From: Caprimulgus europaeus
Taxonomy: Eukaryota > Chordata > Aves > Caprimulgiformes > Caprimulgidae
Direction: 5' to 3'
Length of the DNA stretch: 64,000 nt
Assembly: GCA_907165065.1 (NCBI GenBank)
Contig: OU015532.1
Coordinates: forward strand, 41,146,839 to 41,210,838
Shown: in pieces, positions 20,901-34,546 of the stretch
How positions within the stretch are numbered: position 1 is the stretch's first letter
Layout of the letters: each line of letters begins with the position of its first letter
Translations under genes and position numbers: made by a program
The notes under the pieces: generated by a model
Seen by the model: only the letters and a program-made list of their open reading frames with translations
Told to the model about the DNA's origin: nothing
The model's database searches: none

Positions 20901-23795
20901 CAAAAGGGAAGGAAAGAGGCTCCTAGTGCACCTCAAAAGAACATGCTGATGAGACTGTTCACCTGAGATGCACACTCAAGTCCTGCTACACCAGACTTAG
21001 CCCAGGCTCCTGAGGCTGCTGAAGGAGTGATCAGATGAGCCCTCCAGCATGTGGGTAGGGCCTTTTTTGGGCTTAAATACCTATCTACTGGCGCAACCAT
21101 TTGGCTTTTAGGCTCCAATTGTGAAGGCACGGTGCAATCACGAGGAGTAATATCTTTCGTTTCCCTGCTTATCTCTGTTTCTGAACCAAAGGAAAGCTAC
21201 CTAGCCTAAAGCTGGGGAGAAAAGGTGGTTTTTTTCGCCCAGGGCAGTGTAGTGGCAGGGGCTCTTCCCTGAGAAATGGAAGATAAAGCTTCAAGTCCTT
21301 AACTCCTCAGACAAGGACTTCAGCCTTGGTCCTTTTTTTTAGCCAGCGTGAAGCACAGTTCTTGATCTTTCCTTGCGGTCTTCTCCTCTGCCTTGACTGA
21401 TTTTCCAGTGGGAGGGAAGGAGAGAGCATTACACCGAGTTTATGTAACTATTTCATGGGCACATGCAGCATCTAAGAGTTTAAATTTGTGTTCTGACTGA
21501 TTCAGATCAGTCACTTGAATCCAACAAAGTGATCTAACGATTCCATTGGTTTTGGCGAGTCTGACTCTCTCGTTTGTTGCACCTCTGCTGGAGCTGCTGC
21601 CTGTCACAAAAAAATACAGCAAATCAAAGTAATGGAAAACTGGTGAATTTTCCTTTATTGTTGATCTTTCTTTTCAAAAAAAAAAAATCCAACTAAAAAC
21701 CCCAACTTTTTTTAAAAAAAGAAATAGTTAGGTATTTTAAACTCATCATTGAATTAGTGACAATAAGGTTCAGTGAAAGGCATTTAAATCAAATCACCAA
21801 GAGGCAAAATAAAGCTGTGCTTTGGCTGTGGCTCAGCTGCCTTCCTGGCCTGCCTTGTGCCATTCCACTGAGGTGGGTTTTACCACAGGAGGTTGACTTT
21901 TTCCCACTGTTTTCCAGGTTCCCGCTGCCTTTGTAAACTAGAACATATTCTTTCTTATTTTTCCACCCAATCTTGAAACCAGTAAATGCCCTACAAAGTG
22001 TTCAGCCAGCATCTAGCATAAGCAGTTGCTAATACAACTGGGAAAAACGTAGACTTGTGTTTAAGCACATAGAGACTTTCACAGTTCTGGCGCTCCTTTG
22101 CAATATTTTATTTTTAATTAATATATTAGTAAACAGTCAAAAGACACAAGCAAGCAATTTCTATAAAGAGTACCTAATAGAAGAACAAACTTTTGGTTTG
22201 CGTTTGGCAGCAGATAGCAAGCTCTGTATTTGCAAGGGGGTTTCCAGCAAAAAGTTCATCTGCGAGCAGTGATCTGGGGTGCATTTTGGATGAGGTTATT
22301 TTGCAGGCATGCATTCATCTTCAGTGGTTAAGCAGACATAACGCCAGAACAGCAAGGACAGGTTTATAAGAATGCCACGTGCTTTTTTTCACACATCGTT
22401 TCATGACGAGATGCACAGAGACCGCTTTCTCCTCGCAGTGCCTCCTTTGGCTTTCATGCTCACACAGCCATTCAACAGCACGGGCGCATGGCCAGGCAAG
22501 ACTGGGCACAAGGAACAAACATACAAACTTTGGGGAACAAACGCACGATGTGGGCCATTCAGTGGGCCATTCCCTTAAACACCCTACAGGAAACGAGGAG
22601 CAGACCTGAGCGCAGGTCACTGATCAGCCATACGTCACTACAACTGCCCTCCATAGTTTTGTGGGTTTCAAGCTGTGCAAATTAGCTCTGAACCAGAGCT
22701 CCGGTGTGCTGTGGGGAACAGCATGTGCCAGCCACCACTTCCCAACGAGCTGCATGGATAAGACCCACACCTGGGTCCCTCCTCCAGCCTTTGCCCTCGC
22801 AAACGCCCTCCAGGCCCTCCTGCCACACCGTCCGATCAGCAACATGCTCCCTGGACAACATGCTACAGAAAACAAGAAAAAAGCCAACCAAAACAAACAA
22901 AAAACCCACCTCTGATGGGCAATGATACAGGCCCCACATAATTTCAGGTTCTGAAATGCAAATTATAGTCAAAAAGAAACCCTACTATTGCTTAAGGTTA
23001 CAGAGGTACCACACGGGGCCTCAAGGAGATCAAGGGGCACACATTAAAGAGCAGTCCCCAGCCCTACCCTAAGTGTTGCTACAACCTTGGGTGACAGTTG
23101 TCCTAGCAACAGGAGAGTCACACCACCTTCCCACATGGGCACAGCTACTGCCCATTCTCTCTATAATAGGGTTTAATAGACCCTCAGAAAAGCTGTGCTC
23201 TCTGACTGTGGGTAACCTGAAAACCCTATGGGGATTTTTTTGGCTCTTTCTCATTTCAGTGGGCATTTCTGTTTGCATTAGCAGCACTACGGATGCATCG
23301 AACACGCCCCAGCTATCAGTTCGTGGAGCATTTAGAGACCGGCTGTTCTCAGCACGGCTGAGCTGTCTCGCTGCTGGGCACATGCTGCCAAGGGTCACAA
23401 GAGTTAGCGCTAACTCACTGTAGCCCATGAACAAAACAGGGATATCTTTTTTTTGCAGCAGCAGCAGCAGAGTGTAAGCTGGTACAGAAAGTACCTGCCA
23501 AACTATCAGTGCACTTTATGCTACTCCACTGTAAATCATTTTCAACAAGAGAAAAAATATTATCACCAGCTCTGGGTGGGCTGTAATTTTGGTGGTTAGA
23601 AAAGCATGACTTTACTAAGAAAAAGTCACATTTGCAAAATTATTTTTGTTAAGCTATAACTGGATCGTGCAGTTATAGCAACAGCTATAACCAAGCTTCT
23701 GTTAAGCTACCACCAGTTTTCAAAGGTACTTTCTGCAATTGTTTCAGAGGGGTTGCATCTACCGCTATAATGGGCACATAAAGAGGTAAACAAGA

Positions 23796-23897
23796 GGTTG
23801 CCCAGAGAAGCAACAGGGAACCTGTGGATGCTCCTCCCTGGAAGTGTCCAAGGCCAGGCTGGATGAGGCTTTGAGCAACCTGGTCTGGTGGAAGGTG
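23796..23897 (+). mobile_element. CR1 LINE fragment, unit 3
   Basis: Same fragment. The base before it is changed (CAAGAGG instead of CAACAGG at 23791-23797). Confidence 0.85.
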
Positions 23898-24709
23898 CTT
23901 GATTTCTATAATGATGAAGAAGAAGCATCTAAGGTAACTTGTTTTTTAAATTTTTTTTTTTGTAATCTCTGTGTTTACCTATGTAAAAATGCCTTTAAAA
24001 GAAAACAGTTACATTTGCTTTGTTTTAGAGCTGGGGTAAGCGGTTGTCTTTCAAACGTCAGCTGAGCAAAAAAATTCCAAAATTCTTCAGCTGACACCAA
24101 GTATAAGACAGAATAATAAGCTTTCAGAAATGTTAATATTCCTTCCTTAAAAGAAGTATCTTATTCAAGAATTGCCTTCACAATATAATGCAATAGTTCC
24201 TCTGTGCTTCTTCATATTCAGTGATCCTAGTTATAAAGTTAGAAGCAGAAAAAGATAGTGTGGGTGGGTGTCTGCAGGTTGGTATGGAATTGAATCCTAG
24301 CAGAAAAGACACAGAAGACATTTTGTTTTGATTTCATTCTCCTTCAGAACGTATCCACACTCCTGTCCCTCAGCATTCCTGGCACCAAATGCCAGAGGCT
24401 GGTAAACTACATCAGGAAAGAGAACGCTTTCATGTTGCGATAAGTCTTATGGAGAAGTGCACTAATGAAATCCTACGCAGCTGCCTGTACGATTGTATTT
24501 GCCTACAGTCACATAAGACTGTTTGGAGGTGTAACGGAAATGTCTTACAGTGCTTGCCCCACTCATAAGGACAGAAGGTATAAGGCAAGACTAACTGGAA
24601 TCCACCCTCTCCTATCCTTATTTACAGGCTGAGAGGTGGGGCAGAGTATTTCTTCGCAGCACCTTCTCAGACACTGATGGAGGACTGGCTTTCAATCACT
24701 ACGGAATGA
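23898..24709 (+). pseudogene. Beta-spectrin-like PH domain, splice donor lost, unit 3
   Basis: Exons 23898-23933, 24348-24439 and 24628-24709. The donor after the second exon is ATAAGT instead of GTAAGT (24440). The junction can no longer be spliced normally, so this copy is broken beyond the shared lesions. Confidence 0.65.
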
Positions 24710-25198
24710 TATAGGTATGTTCTCACGTCTTCAACAATAAACTGTGTTTTTTTAGCAAGTGGTGGTGAGAAAGAGAGAGCACAGAATGAGGTGTCCTTAG
24801 GCTGGGGCATTTTGAGCTGTCCTTTTTGCCTCTGTTATTCAGCAGCACACAAGTCGCCTGCCACCCTGCGGTGGTAGGAGAATGCCCAGGGTGACTTGCA
24901 AAGCAGCCTTTCACTTGTACTGCAGCCGGCATCAGGCTTTTCCCAGGGAGGGGCCTTGCTCAAGGTCTGCTGCATTCATCCTTTTATTAAGGAGTTGCTT
25001 TAGATCTTGACCAACTGCTTTTCTTCCGAATTTAGATCTCTTTCTGGTCACCTCGCTAGGCAGTGGCTTACTGGAAGGGAAGCCAGAGCACAATTATAAC
25101 AACGATGTTCAGATAAAATTGATATGGACCCGGACATGGCAAACTCTGCCCCGAACTCTGCTTCAGAATATTTGTATTTGTGTTCTTTGACTCTGCAG

Positions 25199-26279
25199 GC
25201 CACAGTAACAGAGCACAGTTCACAGTAATGGTGCCACCTTTTGCTCCAAATACAGAGACCACCCAGGCAAGACTGTGGGACTTTCCAGAAAGAGGCTCCG
25301 CTGAAAGACTGACCAGCAAAGGCTCACTCCTGAGGTAGGTAGGAGATCTGTGCACAAGGCTGAGCAGACATCGGTGCTGTTTGTTTGTGCTTAGGTAGCA
25401 ATCACCTGCAAAGAGATTGCCCTGAGCTCAAAAAGTCCCACTCCTCTGTCACTAATTCAGTAAAATACATTATTCTAGAGTATGAACCTCTCTCAATTAA
25501 TTTGTGTCACTTATTAAGTGCTACAGCCAGTTTTTAGAAATGAGTCTCACTACAGTCAGCCATATCCTGTCTGTGGTTGACGTCTTAGAATTGGGACACG
25601 CAGAGGAATTCTTGTATCACCTGTTGTAGGCACCAAAGTTACTGGGAAAAGTATCTGATCTGAACACTGGGTTACCTGTAAGCTCAATGGAGAGAGACTT
25701 GTTCCAACAGATGAGGGAATCAGATCAGGAGTCTCCAATAGGATTTTCCTCTGAACATTCTCTCCAGCAGGATCTGAAAGAAACCCAGCCTCCCCATTTA
25801 AGGAGCCAAACCAGTTTTCCAAAGTTGCCCTGTTTTAATACTTTCCTCAAGGGGTGTTTTGAGAATCAAACGCAGGCACGTACAGCAGCCACATTCAGAA
25901 ATTTGGCCCGTAGTGTAACTCACTTTCTGTTGCATTTCGAGTCTGTAAAAAAAATCTTGCAGGCGATAGTGCGAAATCTTAGTCCCTTGGCCTGGTAGAT
26001 TGTTGATGCTGAGCTAGAAGCCTAACAAGTTCTTACATATACACAGTGACTTAAACTCCTCTAGATTGTACCTGATTTTTCTGGTGATCCATGTTATTGA
26101 CAGGAGAACACCTTCCTTCAGAATCAAACCGGAGAGGGGGGTCTGCAGAATTTTCCAGAGATTTTAAGGAAGATGAGACTGCAGCGACACGAGCCTCGAT
26201 CACCACCCTAAGCCTAGAACAAAGTGGTGACAAACCAAAACCGCTTCCGTCTCCACTGGAAGCAGGAAGACAAAAATGA
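25199..26279 (+). pseudogene. C-terminal segment, frameshifted, unit 4
   Basis: Exon A 25199-25334 carries an Asp-to-Gly change near 25295. Exon B 26104-26279 has the same extra G as unit 3. Donor GTAGGT is kept. Confidence 0.45.
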
Positions 26280-29200
26280 CATTTGCCTCAATGAATACCA
26301 GACCGTTCATCGTTACATCTTAACCCAGCCCTCTGCAAATGTGTTGATATGTTTTAAAAGTTAATCGCTACCATTGGAACTTATTTTAATTATGTATTAA
26401 ATCTAGTAGAGCCAGTCAATAGAATTAAACAAGATTGCATCTGGTATACTTTTGTGTATATGACGACTGTCATTCATCATGTCCCTTAAGTGCTATCTAC
26501 TCCAGGTTACCTACTGGAAGAGCAGAGGGACCATTGAGACAGACAGCTAAAGTGAAGTGATGAGACAGAAACGGGGAGCACTGAGCAGAGCACGAGGTGC
26601 AAGCTGTGAGTGAACAGCAGCCACCTGCAAGTAGCTTTGCAGATATCAACAGCTAAGTTTTAAGAGAGTTGGACAGTTTGTACACCGACGGAGCAGAAGT
26701 CTCAAAGGCAATGTTTGCTACATCATTCCTGTAGTGTTTTGTAGTGTCCACAATCTTTCATTTTTACAACACATGAACCAACAATTCCCTGACTGTTTGC
26801 CAATTCTTCCTGGATGAAGTTATGCGGGAAAAAAGTCCTGCAGTGTTAGTCATTTTTAATGGAATCTAAAACTAAAATCATGCATGAACAGTCAGTCTTT
26901 CAGTGTAAAAGGAGAGGAAAAGCAGGATAGCAAGCAGAAAGCCTAGTCCCCAGACCACTGCTCTCAGAAAGACCAAAAAATTAGGTTGATTAAGAACCTA
27001 TTGGGAAGCTGGATTGAGTGGCAGTTATATAATATTCTTTTGAGGAAAGACAGGGGAAGGAAAAAACACACCAACCAAACGTGTCCTATAGTGTGTTAGC
27101 TGTGTAAAGTCTCAACTTGTTCTCATTATACTATTGGCCTTTTTCATTCTTCTAAATTCCTGTAGCTGAACAGTGTGTCAGGTGCACACAAATGATCAAA
27201 TTTTTATCCCCACAGTGCACACAGGAAAGTCCCAGCATGATGCAATACAGATAATCACATCAGTAGGAGTCTGTTCTTTTAGTAGTATAATGCTTATTTT
27301 GAAAAGATACCACCTTGGGCTAAACATAGAAGTGTTGGTGGGGTGGGACAGCTTGACTTGCTTAGTGCTGCTTATACATTGGGTGACTTGCTTAGTGCTG
27401 CTTCACCCTGAATGGATTTATGCCTCGAGTTTTGTATGGACCTTCCAAACCAGCACTTGTGCCCGTTATCCCCTGTTCCACCGTTACCGACAAGAGCATG
27501 GACCCATCAGCTTTGTACCTGCACTTCAGCACTTAAAGGTGCCACCATATCACCTTCTTTCCTGCCAGATTAAGCACGCGCAACTCTACCAGTCTCCCCT
27601 CACAACGCTGTGTGCCCCCAGACCCCTGATCCATTTGTCACCAGCCAATGTCTAGAAGTCAACTCATTCATTGTCACCATTGTAGAAGGCAACGCAGCCA
27701 GTTTTCAAGCCATCTAACACTCAGTTTATCCGGCAAGACTTCCATAACTTCCAAACGAGAGTGCTCTTAGAGACAAGCCTTACAAAAACTGATGAAAATT
27801 ACATCTATTCTTCTCCACACGACCACATACCCAGTCATTTCACCATGAAGGATAATGACAGGGGCCAAGCCTCATGGCCCCTTAGTAAATCCATGCTGAA
27901 TGTTCCTGATTGTCCTTCATGTGCTTGGAATGAATTCCAGGAGGACTTGCTGCATGATCTCACCAGTGGCTGTGGTGAGGCTGATTCGGCTTGTGTATAG
28001 TTTACCAGTGCCTTTTGTGGCTTCGCATTAGACTGGGTTCCGTCATGAGAGACCTCCTCCAGCCAACATAATGCTTCGTAAGTAACAGAGCAACACTCTG
28101 AGAGTCATAGAGCCTGCTAGTGCAGCACTTTACTGAACACCTAGCTTCTCTAAGTAGACCCTGACCTGCTGCTTCCCCAATGTTGGATCTCCCAAGTCCT
28201 TCCCTAGCCGTGCTGGTACACTCAGAGGCCTGGGAACAGGCTTTACCTATACGTACTGAGGAGAAAAAAAAAGAAAAAGAAGTACGCAATACTTCAGCCT
28301 TTTCCATATTGTCCATCACTAGGTTTTCTCCTCCATTTGTCTCCACAGGGCAAGACAGAGCAGAAAATCGGAACAAATTAGAATGAAAACCTGGGCCGTA
28401 ATGCTGACATGCCTGGATGAAGTGGATAGTTATGTTGAACTCAAAGTTTTCCTACAGGGGACTAGAGAGAACCTCCTTGATGGACAGACATGCACACCCA
28501 CACATGCCTGCACATGAATGTACTTGACTGAGGAGGTGCTCATGCTCCTAACTCATCGTCCCAACAGCCATGCTGTATTACTAGTTCCTCTTCAGCAGCC
28601 AAGAGTGAGGTCCAGAGTGTAAAGATGAAGCTTCACACTAGGTCCCTGACCCCAGGGATGGCAGCCAGTCATTATTGCATGTAAGCACTTACTGTGTGAT
28701 TGCAAATGTTCATCGGAGAATGAGCAGGGTTTGGGTTTCCAGGCATACACACCCACACGTAAGCTGAATGCAACAGGGGCAATGCCTTCCGTAAGGTATT
28801 TTATGTTGTAGCGTAGGTCTTCTACATTTCAAGTCCCACGTCCTTACGTGCACCGCCACCCAAAGTCCCGGCACGGCGCAGTGCACTGAGGAGAAAGCTT
28901 AGGCGGCTCAAGCCATTGCTTCCCACGAGACGTAAGCTCAGTAAAACTCTAGCGCCGTAACTCTTGAAAGTGTGGCTCTTAAGCTGGGACGCACATGAGA
29001 TATTTCAACATTGCTTCTCCCAGTAAAGCTTTCCCAGCAGAAACCACAAAGAGGCTGCTAGTGGCAAACATGCAATTAGAGCTGCGCAAGCATTTTTGTC
29101 CAAAGACGAAATGTCCATCCACCGCGATGGGCTCATAGAGAGCAAGTTTCTGCTCTGATTCTGAATTTGCTTTTTTCACCAGTCAGAAAGGAGCAGAGAA

Positions 29201-32103
29201 GCTCCAAAAGGGAAGGAAAGAGGCTCCTAGTGCACCTCAAAAGAACATGCTGATGAGACTGTTCACCTGAGATGCACACTCAAGTCCTGCTACACCAGAC
29301 TTAGCCCAGGCTCCTGAGGCTGCTGAAGGAGTGATCAGATGAGCCCTCCAGCATGTGGGTAGGGCCTTTTTTGGGCTTAAATACCTATCTACTGGCGCAA
29401 CCATTTGGCTTTTAGGCTCCAATTGTGAAGGCACGGTGCAATCACGAGGAGTAATATCTTTCGTTTCCCTGCTTATCTCTGTTTCTGAACCAAAGGAAAG
29501 CTACCTAGCCAAAAGCTGGGGAGAAAAGGTGGTTTTTTTCGCCCAGGGCAGTGTAGTGGCAGGGGCTCTTCCCTGAGAAATGGAAGATAAAGCTTCAAGT
29601 CCTTAACTCCTCAGACAAGGACTTCAGCCTTGGTCCTTTTTTTTAGCCAGCGTGAAGCACAGTTCTTGATCTTTCCTTGCGGTCTTCTCCTCTGCCTTGA
29701 CTGATTTTCCAGTGGGAGGGAAGGAGAGAGCATTACACCGAGTTTATGTAACTATTTCATGGGCACATGCAGCATCTAAGAGTTTAAATTTGTGTTCTGA
29801 CTGATTCAGATCAGTCACTTGAATCCAACAAAGTGATCTAACGATTCCATTGGTTTTGGCGAGTCTGACTCTCTCGTTTGTTGCACCTCTGCTGGAGCTG
29901 CTGCCTGTCACAAAAAAATACAGCAATCAAAGTAATGGAAAACTGGTGAATTTCCTTTATTGTTGATCTTTCTTTTCAAAAAAAAAAAAATCCACTAAAA
30001 ACCCCAACTTTTTTTAAAAAAAGAAATAGTTAGGTATTTTAAACTCATCATTGAATTAGTGACAATAAGGTTCAGTGAAAGGCATTTAAATCAAATCACC
30101 AAGAGGCAAAATAAAGCTGTGCTTTGGCTGTGGCTCAGCTGCCTTCCTGGCCTGCCTTGTGCCATTCCACTGAGGTGGGTTTTACCACAGGAGGTTGACT
30201 TTTTCCCACTGTTTTCCAGGTTCCCGCTGCCTTTGTAAACTAGAACATATTCTTTCTTATTTTTCCACCCAATCTTGAAACCAGTAAATGCCCTACAAAG
30301 TGTTCAGCCAGCATCTAGCATAAGCAGTTGCTAATACAACTGGGAAAAACGTAGACTTGTGTTTAAGCACATAGAGACTTTCACAGTTCTGGCGCTCCTT
30401 TGCAATATTTTATTTTTAATTAATATATTAGTAAACAGTCAAAAGACACAAGCAAGCAATTTCTATAAAGAGTACCTAATAGAAGAACAAACTTTTGGTT
30501 TGCGTTTGGCAGCAGATAGCAAGCTCTGTATTTGCAAGGGGGTTTCCAGCAAAAAGTTCATCTGCGAGCAGTGATCTGGGGTGCATTTTGGATGAGGTTA
30601 TTTTGCAGGCATGCATTCATCTTCAGTGGTTAAGCAGACATAACGCCAGAACAGCAAGGACAGGTTTATAAGAATGCCACGTGCTTTTTTTCACACACAC
30701 GCACATCGTTTCATGACGAGATGCACAGAGACCGCTTTCTCCTCGCAGTGCCTCCTTTGGCTTTCATGCTCACACAGCCATTCAACAGCACGGGCGCATG
30801 GCCAGGCAAGACTGGGCACAAGGAACAAACATACAAACTTTGGGGAACAAACGCACGATGTGGGCCATTCAGTGGGCCATTCCCTTAAACACCCTACAGG
30901 AAACGAGGAGCAGACCTGAGCGCAGGTCACTGATCAGCCATACGTCACTACAACTGCCCTCCATAGTTTTGTGGGTTTCAAGCTGTGCAAATTAGCTCTG
31001 AACCAGAGCTCCGGTGTGCTGTGGGGAACAGCATGTGCCAGCCACCACTTCCCAACGAGCTGCATGGATAAGACCCACACCTGGGTCCCTCCTCCAGCCT
31101 TTGCCCTCGCAAACGCCCTCCAGGCCCTCCTGCCACGCCGTCCGATCAGCAACATGCTCCCTGGACAACATGCTACAGAAAACAAGAAAAAAGCCAACCA
31201 AAACAAAAAAAAACCCACCTCTGATGGGCAATGATACAGGCCCCACATAATTTCAGGTTCTGAAATGCAAATTATAGTCAAAAAGAAACCCTACTATTGC
31301 TTAAGGTTACAGAGGTACCACACGGGGCCTCAAGGAGATCAAGGGGCACACATTAAAGAGCAGTCCCCAGCCCTACCCTAAGTGTTGCTACAACCTTGGG
31401 TGACAGTTGTCCTAGCAACAGGAGAGTCACACCACCTTCCCACATGGGCACAGCTACTGCCCATTCTCTCTATAATAGGGTTTAATAGACCCTCAGAAAA
31501 GCTATGCTCTCTGACTGTGGGTAACCTGAAAACCCTATGGGGATTTTTTTGGCTCTTTCTCATTTCAGTGGGCATTTCTGTTTGCATTAGCAGCACTACG
31601 GATGCATCGAACACGCCCCAGCTATCAGTTCGTGGAGCATTTAGAGACCGGCTGTTCTCAGCACGGCTGAGCTGTCTCGCTGCTGGGCACATGCTGCCAA
31701 GGGTCACAAGAGTTAGCGCTAACTCACTGTAGCCCATGAACAAAACAGGGATATCTTTTTTTTTTTTTGCAGCAGCAGAGTGTAAGCTGGTACAGAAAGT
31801 ACCTGCCAAACTATCAGTGCACTTTATGCTACTCCACTGTAAATCATTTTCAACAAGAGAAAAAATATTATCACCAGCTCTGGGTGGGCTGTAATTTTGG
31901 TGGTTAGAAAAGCATGACTTTACTAAGAAAAAGTCACATTTGCAAAATTATTTTTGTTAAGCTATAACTGGATCGTGCAGTTATAGCAACAGCTATAACC
32001 AAGCTTCTGTTAAGCTACCACCAGTTTTCAAAGGTACTTTCTGCAATTGTTTCAGAGGGGTTGCCTCTACCGCTATAATGGGCACATAAAGAGGTAAACA
32101 ACA

Positions 32104-32205
32104 GGTTGCCCAGAGAAGCAACAGGGAACCTGTGGATGCTCCTCCCTGGAAGTGTCCAAGGCCAGGCTGGATGAGGCTTTGAGCAACCTGGTCTGGTGGA
32201 AGGTG
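32104..32205 (+). mobile_element. CR1 LINE fragment, unit 4
   Basis: Same fragment and junction as the other units. Confidence 0.85.
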
Positions 32206-32978
32206 CTTGATTTCTATAATGATGAAGAAGAAGCATCTAAGGTAACTTGTTTTTTAAATTTTTTTTTTTGTAATCTCTGTGTTTACCTATGTAAAAATGC
32301 CTTTAAAAGAAAACAGTTACATTTGCTTTGTTTTAGAGCTGGGGTAAGCGGTTGTCTTTCAAACGTCAGCTGAGCAAAAAAATTCCAAAATTCTTCAGCT
32401 GACACCAAGTATAAGACAGAATAATAAGCTTTCAGAAATGTTAATATTCCTTCCTTAAAAGAAGTATCTTATTCAAGAATTGCCTTCACAATATAATGCA
32501 ATAGTTCCTCTGTGCTTCTTCATATTCAGTGATCCTAGTTATAAAGTTAGAAGCAGAAAAAGATAGTGTGGGTGGGTGTCTGCAGGTTGGTATGGAATTG
32601 AATCCTAGCAGAAAAGACACAGAAGACATTTTGTTTTGATTTCATTCTCCTTCAGAACGTATCCACACTCCTGTCCCTCAGCATTCCTGGCACCAAATGC
32701 CAGAGGCTGGTAAACTACATCAGGAAAGAGAACGCTTTCATGTTGCGGTAAGTCTGTACGATTGTATTTGCCTACAGTCACATAAGACTGTTTGGAGGTG
32801 TAACGGAAATGTCTTACAGTGCTTGCCCCACTCATAAGGACAGAAGGTATAAGGCAAGACTAACTGGAATCCACCCTCTCCTATCCTTATTTACAGGCTG
32901 AGAGGTGGGGCAGAGTATTTCTTCGCAGCACCTTCTCAGACACTGATGGAGGACTGGCTTTCAATCACTACGGAATGA
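32206..32978 (+). pseudogene. Beta-spectrin-like PH domain, short intron, unit 4
   Basis: Exons 32206-32241, 32656-32747 and 32897-32978. The second intron is 149 bases because of the 39-bp deletion that begins eight bases into it; the donor itself is intact. Exon sequences appear unchanged. Confidence 0.65.
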
Positions 32979-33466
32979 TATAGGTATGTTCTCACGTCTT
33001 CAACAATAAACTGTGTTTTTTAGCAAGTGGTGGTGAGAAAGAGAGAGCACAGAATGAGGTGTCCTTAGGCTGGGGCATTTTGAGCTGTCCTTTTTGCCTC
33101 TGTTATTCAGCAGCACACAAGTCGCCTGCCACCCTGCGGTGGTAGGAGAATGCCCAGGGTGACTTGCAAAGCAGCCTTTCACTTGTACTGCAGCCGGCAT
33201 CAGGCTTTTCCCAGGGAGGGGCCTTGCTCAAGGTCTGCTGCATTCATCCTTTTATTAAGGAGTTGCTTTAGATCTTGACCAACTGCTTTTCTTCCGAATT
33301 TAGATCTCTTTCTGGTCACCTCGCTAGGCAGTGGCTTACTGGAAGGGAAGCCAGAGCACAATTATAACAACGATGTTCAGATAAAATTGATATGGACCCG
33401 GACATGGCAAACTCTGCCCCGAACTCTGCTTCAGAATATTTGTATTTGTGTTCTTTGACTCTGCAG

Positions 33467-34546
33467 GCCACAGTAACAGAGCACAGTTCACAGTAATGGT
33501 GCCACCTTTTGCTCCAAATACAGAGACCACCCAGGCAAGACTGTGGGACTTTCCAGAAAGAGACTCCGCTGAAAGACTGACCAGCAAAGGCTCACTCCTG
33601 AGGTAGTTAGGAGATCTGTGCACAAGGCTGAGCAGACATCGGTGTTGTTTGTTTGTGCTTAGGTAGCAATCACCTGCAAAGAGATTGCCCTGAGCTCAAA
33701 AAGTCCCACTCCTCTGTCACTAATTCAGTAAAATACATTATTCTAGAGTATGAACCTCTCTCAATTAATTTGTGTCACTTATTAAGTGCTACAGCCAGTT
33801 TTTAGAAATGAGTCTCACTACAGTCAGCCATATCCTGTCTGTGGTTGACGTCTTAGAATTGGGACACGCAGAGGAATTCTTGTATCACCTGTTGTAGGCA
33901 CCAAAGTTACTGGGAAAAGTATCTGATCTGAACACTGGGTTACCTGTAAGCTCAATGGAGAGAGACTTGTTCCAACAGATGAGGGAATCAGATCAGGAGT
34001 CTCCAATAGGATTTTCCTCTGAACATTCTCTCCAGCAGGATCTGAAAGAAACCCAGCCTCCCCATTTAAGGAGCCAAACCAGTTTTCCAAAGTTGCCCTG
34101 TTTTAATACTTTCCTCAAGGGGTGTTTTGAGAATCAAACGCAGGCACGTACAGCAGCCACATTCAGAAATTTGGCCCGTAGTGTAACTCACTTTCTGTTG
34201 CATTTCGAGTCTGTAAAAAAATCTTGCAGGCGATAGTGCGAAATCTTAGTCCCTTGGCCTGGTAGATTGTTGATGCTGAGCTAGAAGCCTAACAAGTTCT
34301 TACATATACACAGTGACTTAAACTCCTCTAGATTGTACCTGATTTTTCTGGTGATCCATGTTATTGACAGGAGAACACCTTCCTTCAGAATCAAACCGGA
34401 GAGGGGGGTCTGCAGAATTTTCCAGAGATTTTAAGGAAGATGAGACTGCAGCGACACGAGCCTCGATCACCACCCTAAGCCTAGAACAAAGTGGTGACAA
34501 ACCAAAACCGCTTCCGTCTCCACTGGAAGCAGGAAGACAAAAATGA
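33467..34546 (+). pseudogene. C-terminal segment, frameshifted, unit 5
   Basis: Exon A 33467-33602 and exon B 34371-34546 with the extra G. The exon A donor is weakened from GTAGGT to GTAGTT. Confidence 0.45.

Larger units (their letters stand above)
16556..24852 (+). repeat. Macrosatellite unit 3 (8297 bp)
   Basis: Diagnostic states: a six-G run at 17838-17843 that frameshifts the C-terminal exon, a short CA tract like unit 2, a one-G deletion near 22482 shared with unit 4, and a G-to-A change at 24440 that removes the GT donor after the second PH exon. The second PH intron is full length. Confidence 0.97.
24853..33120 (+). repeat. Macrosatellite unit 4 (8268 bp)
   Basis: Shorter than units 2, 3 and 5 mainly because of a 39-bp deletion in the second PH intron just after 32755. 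It has the longest T run (about 13) with only three CAG near 31756, a small insertion near 28853, a CA tract interrupted by G near 30695, and the frameshifted C-terminal exon. Confidence 0.97.
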
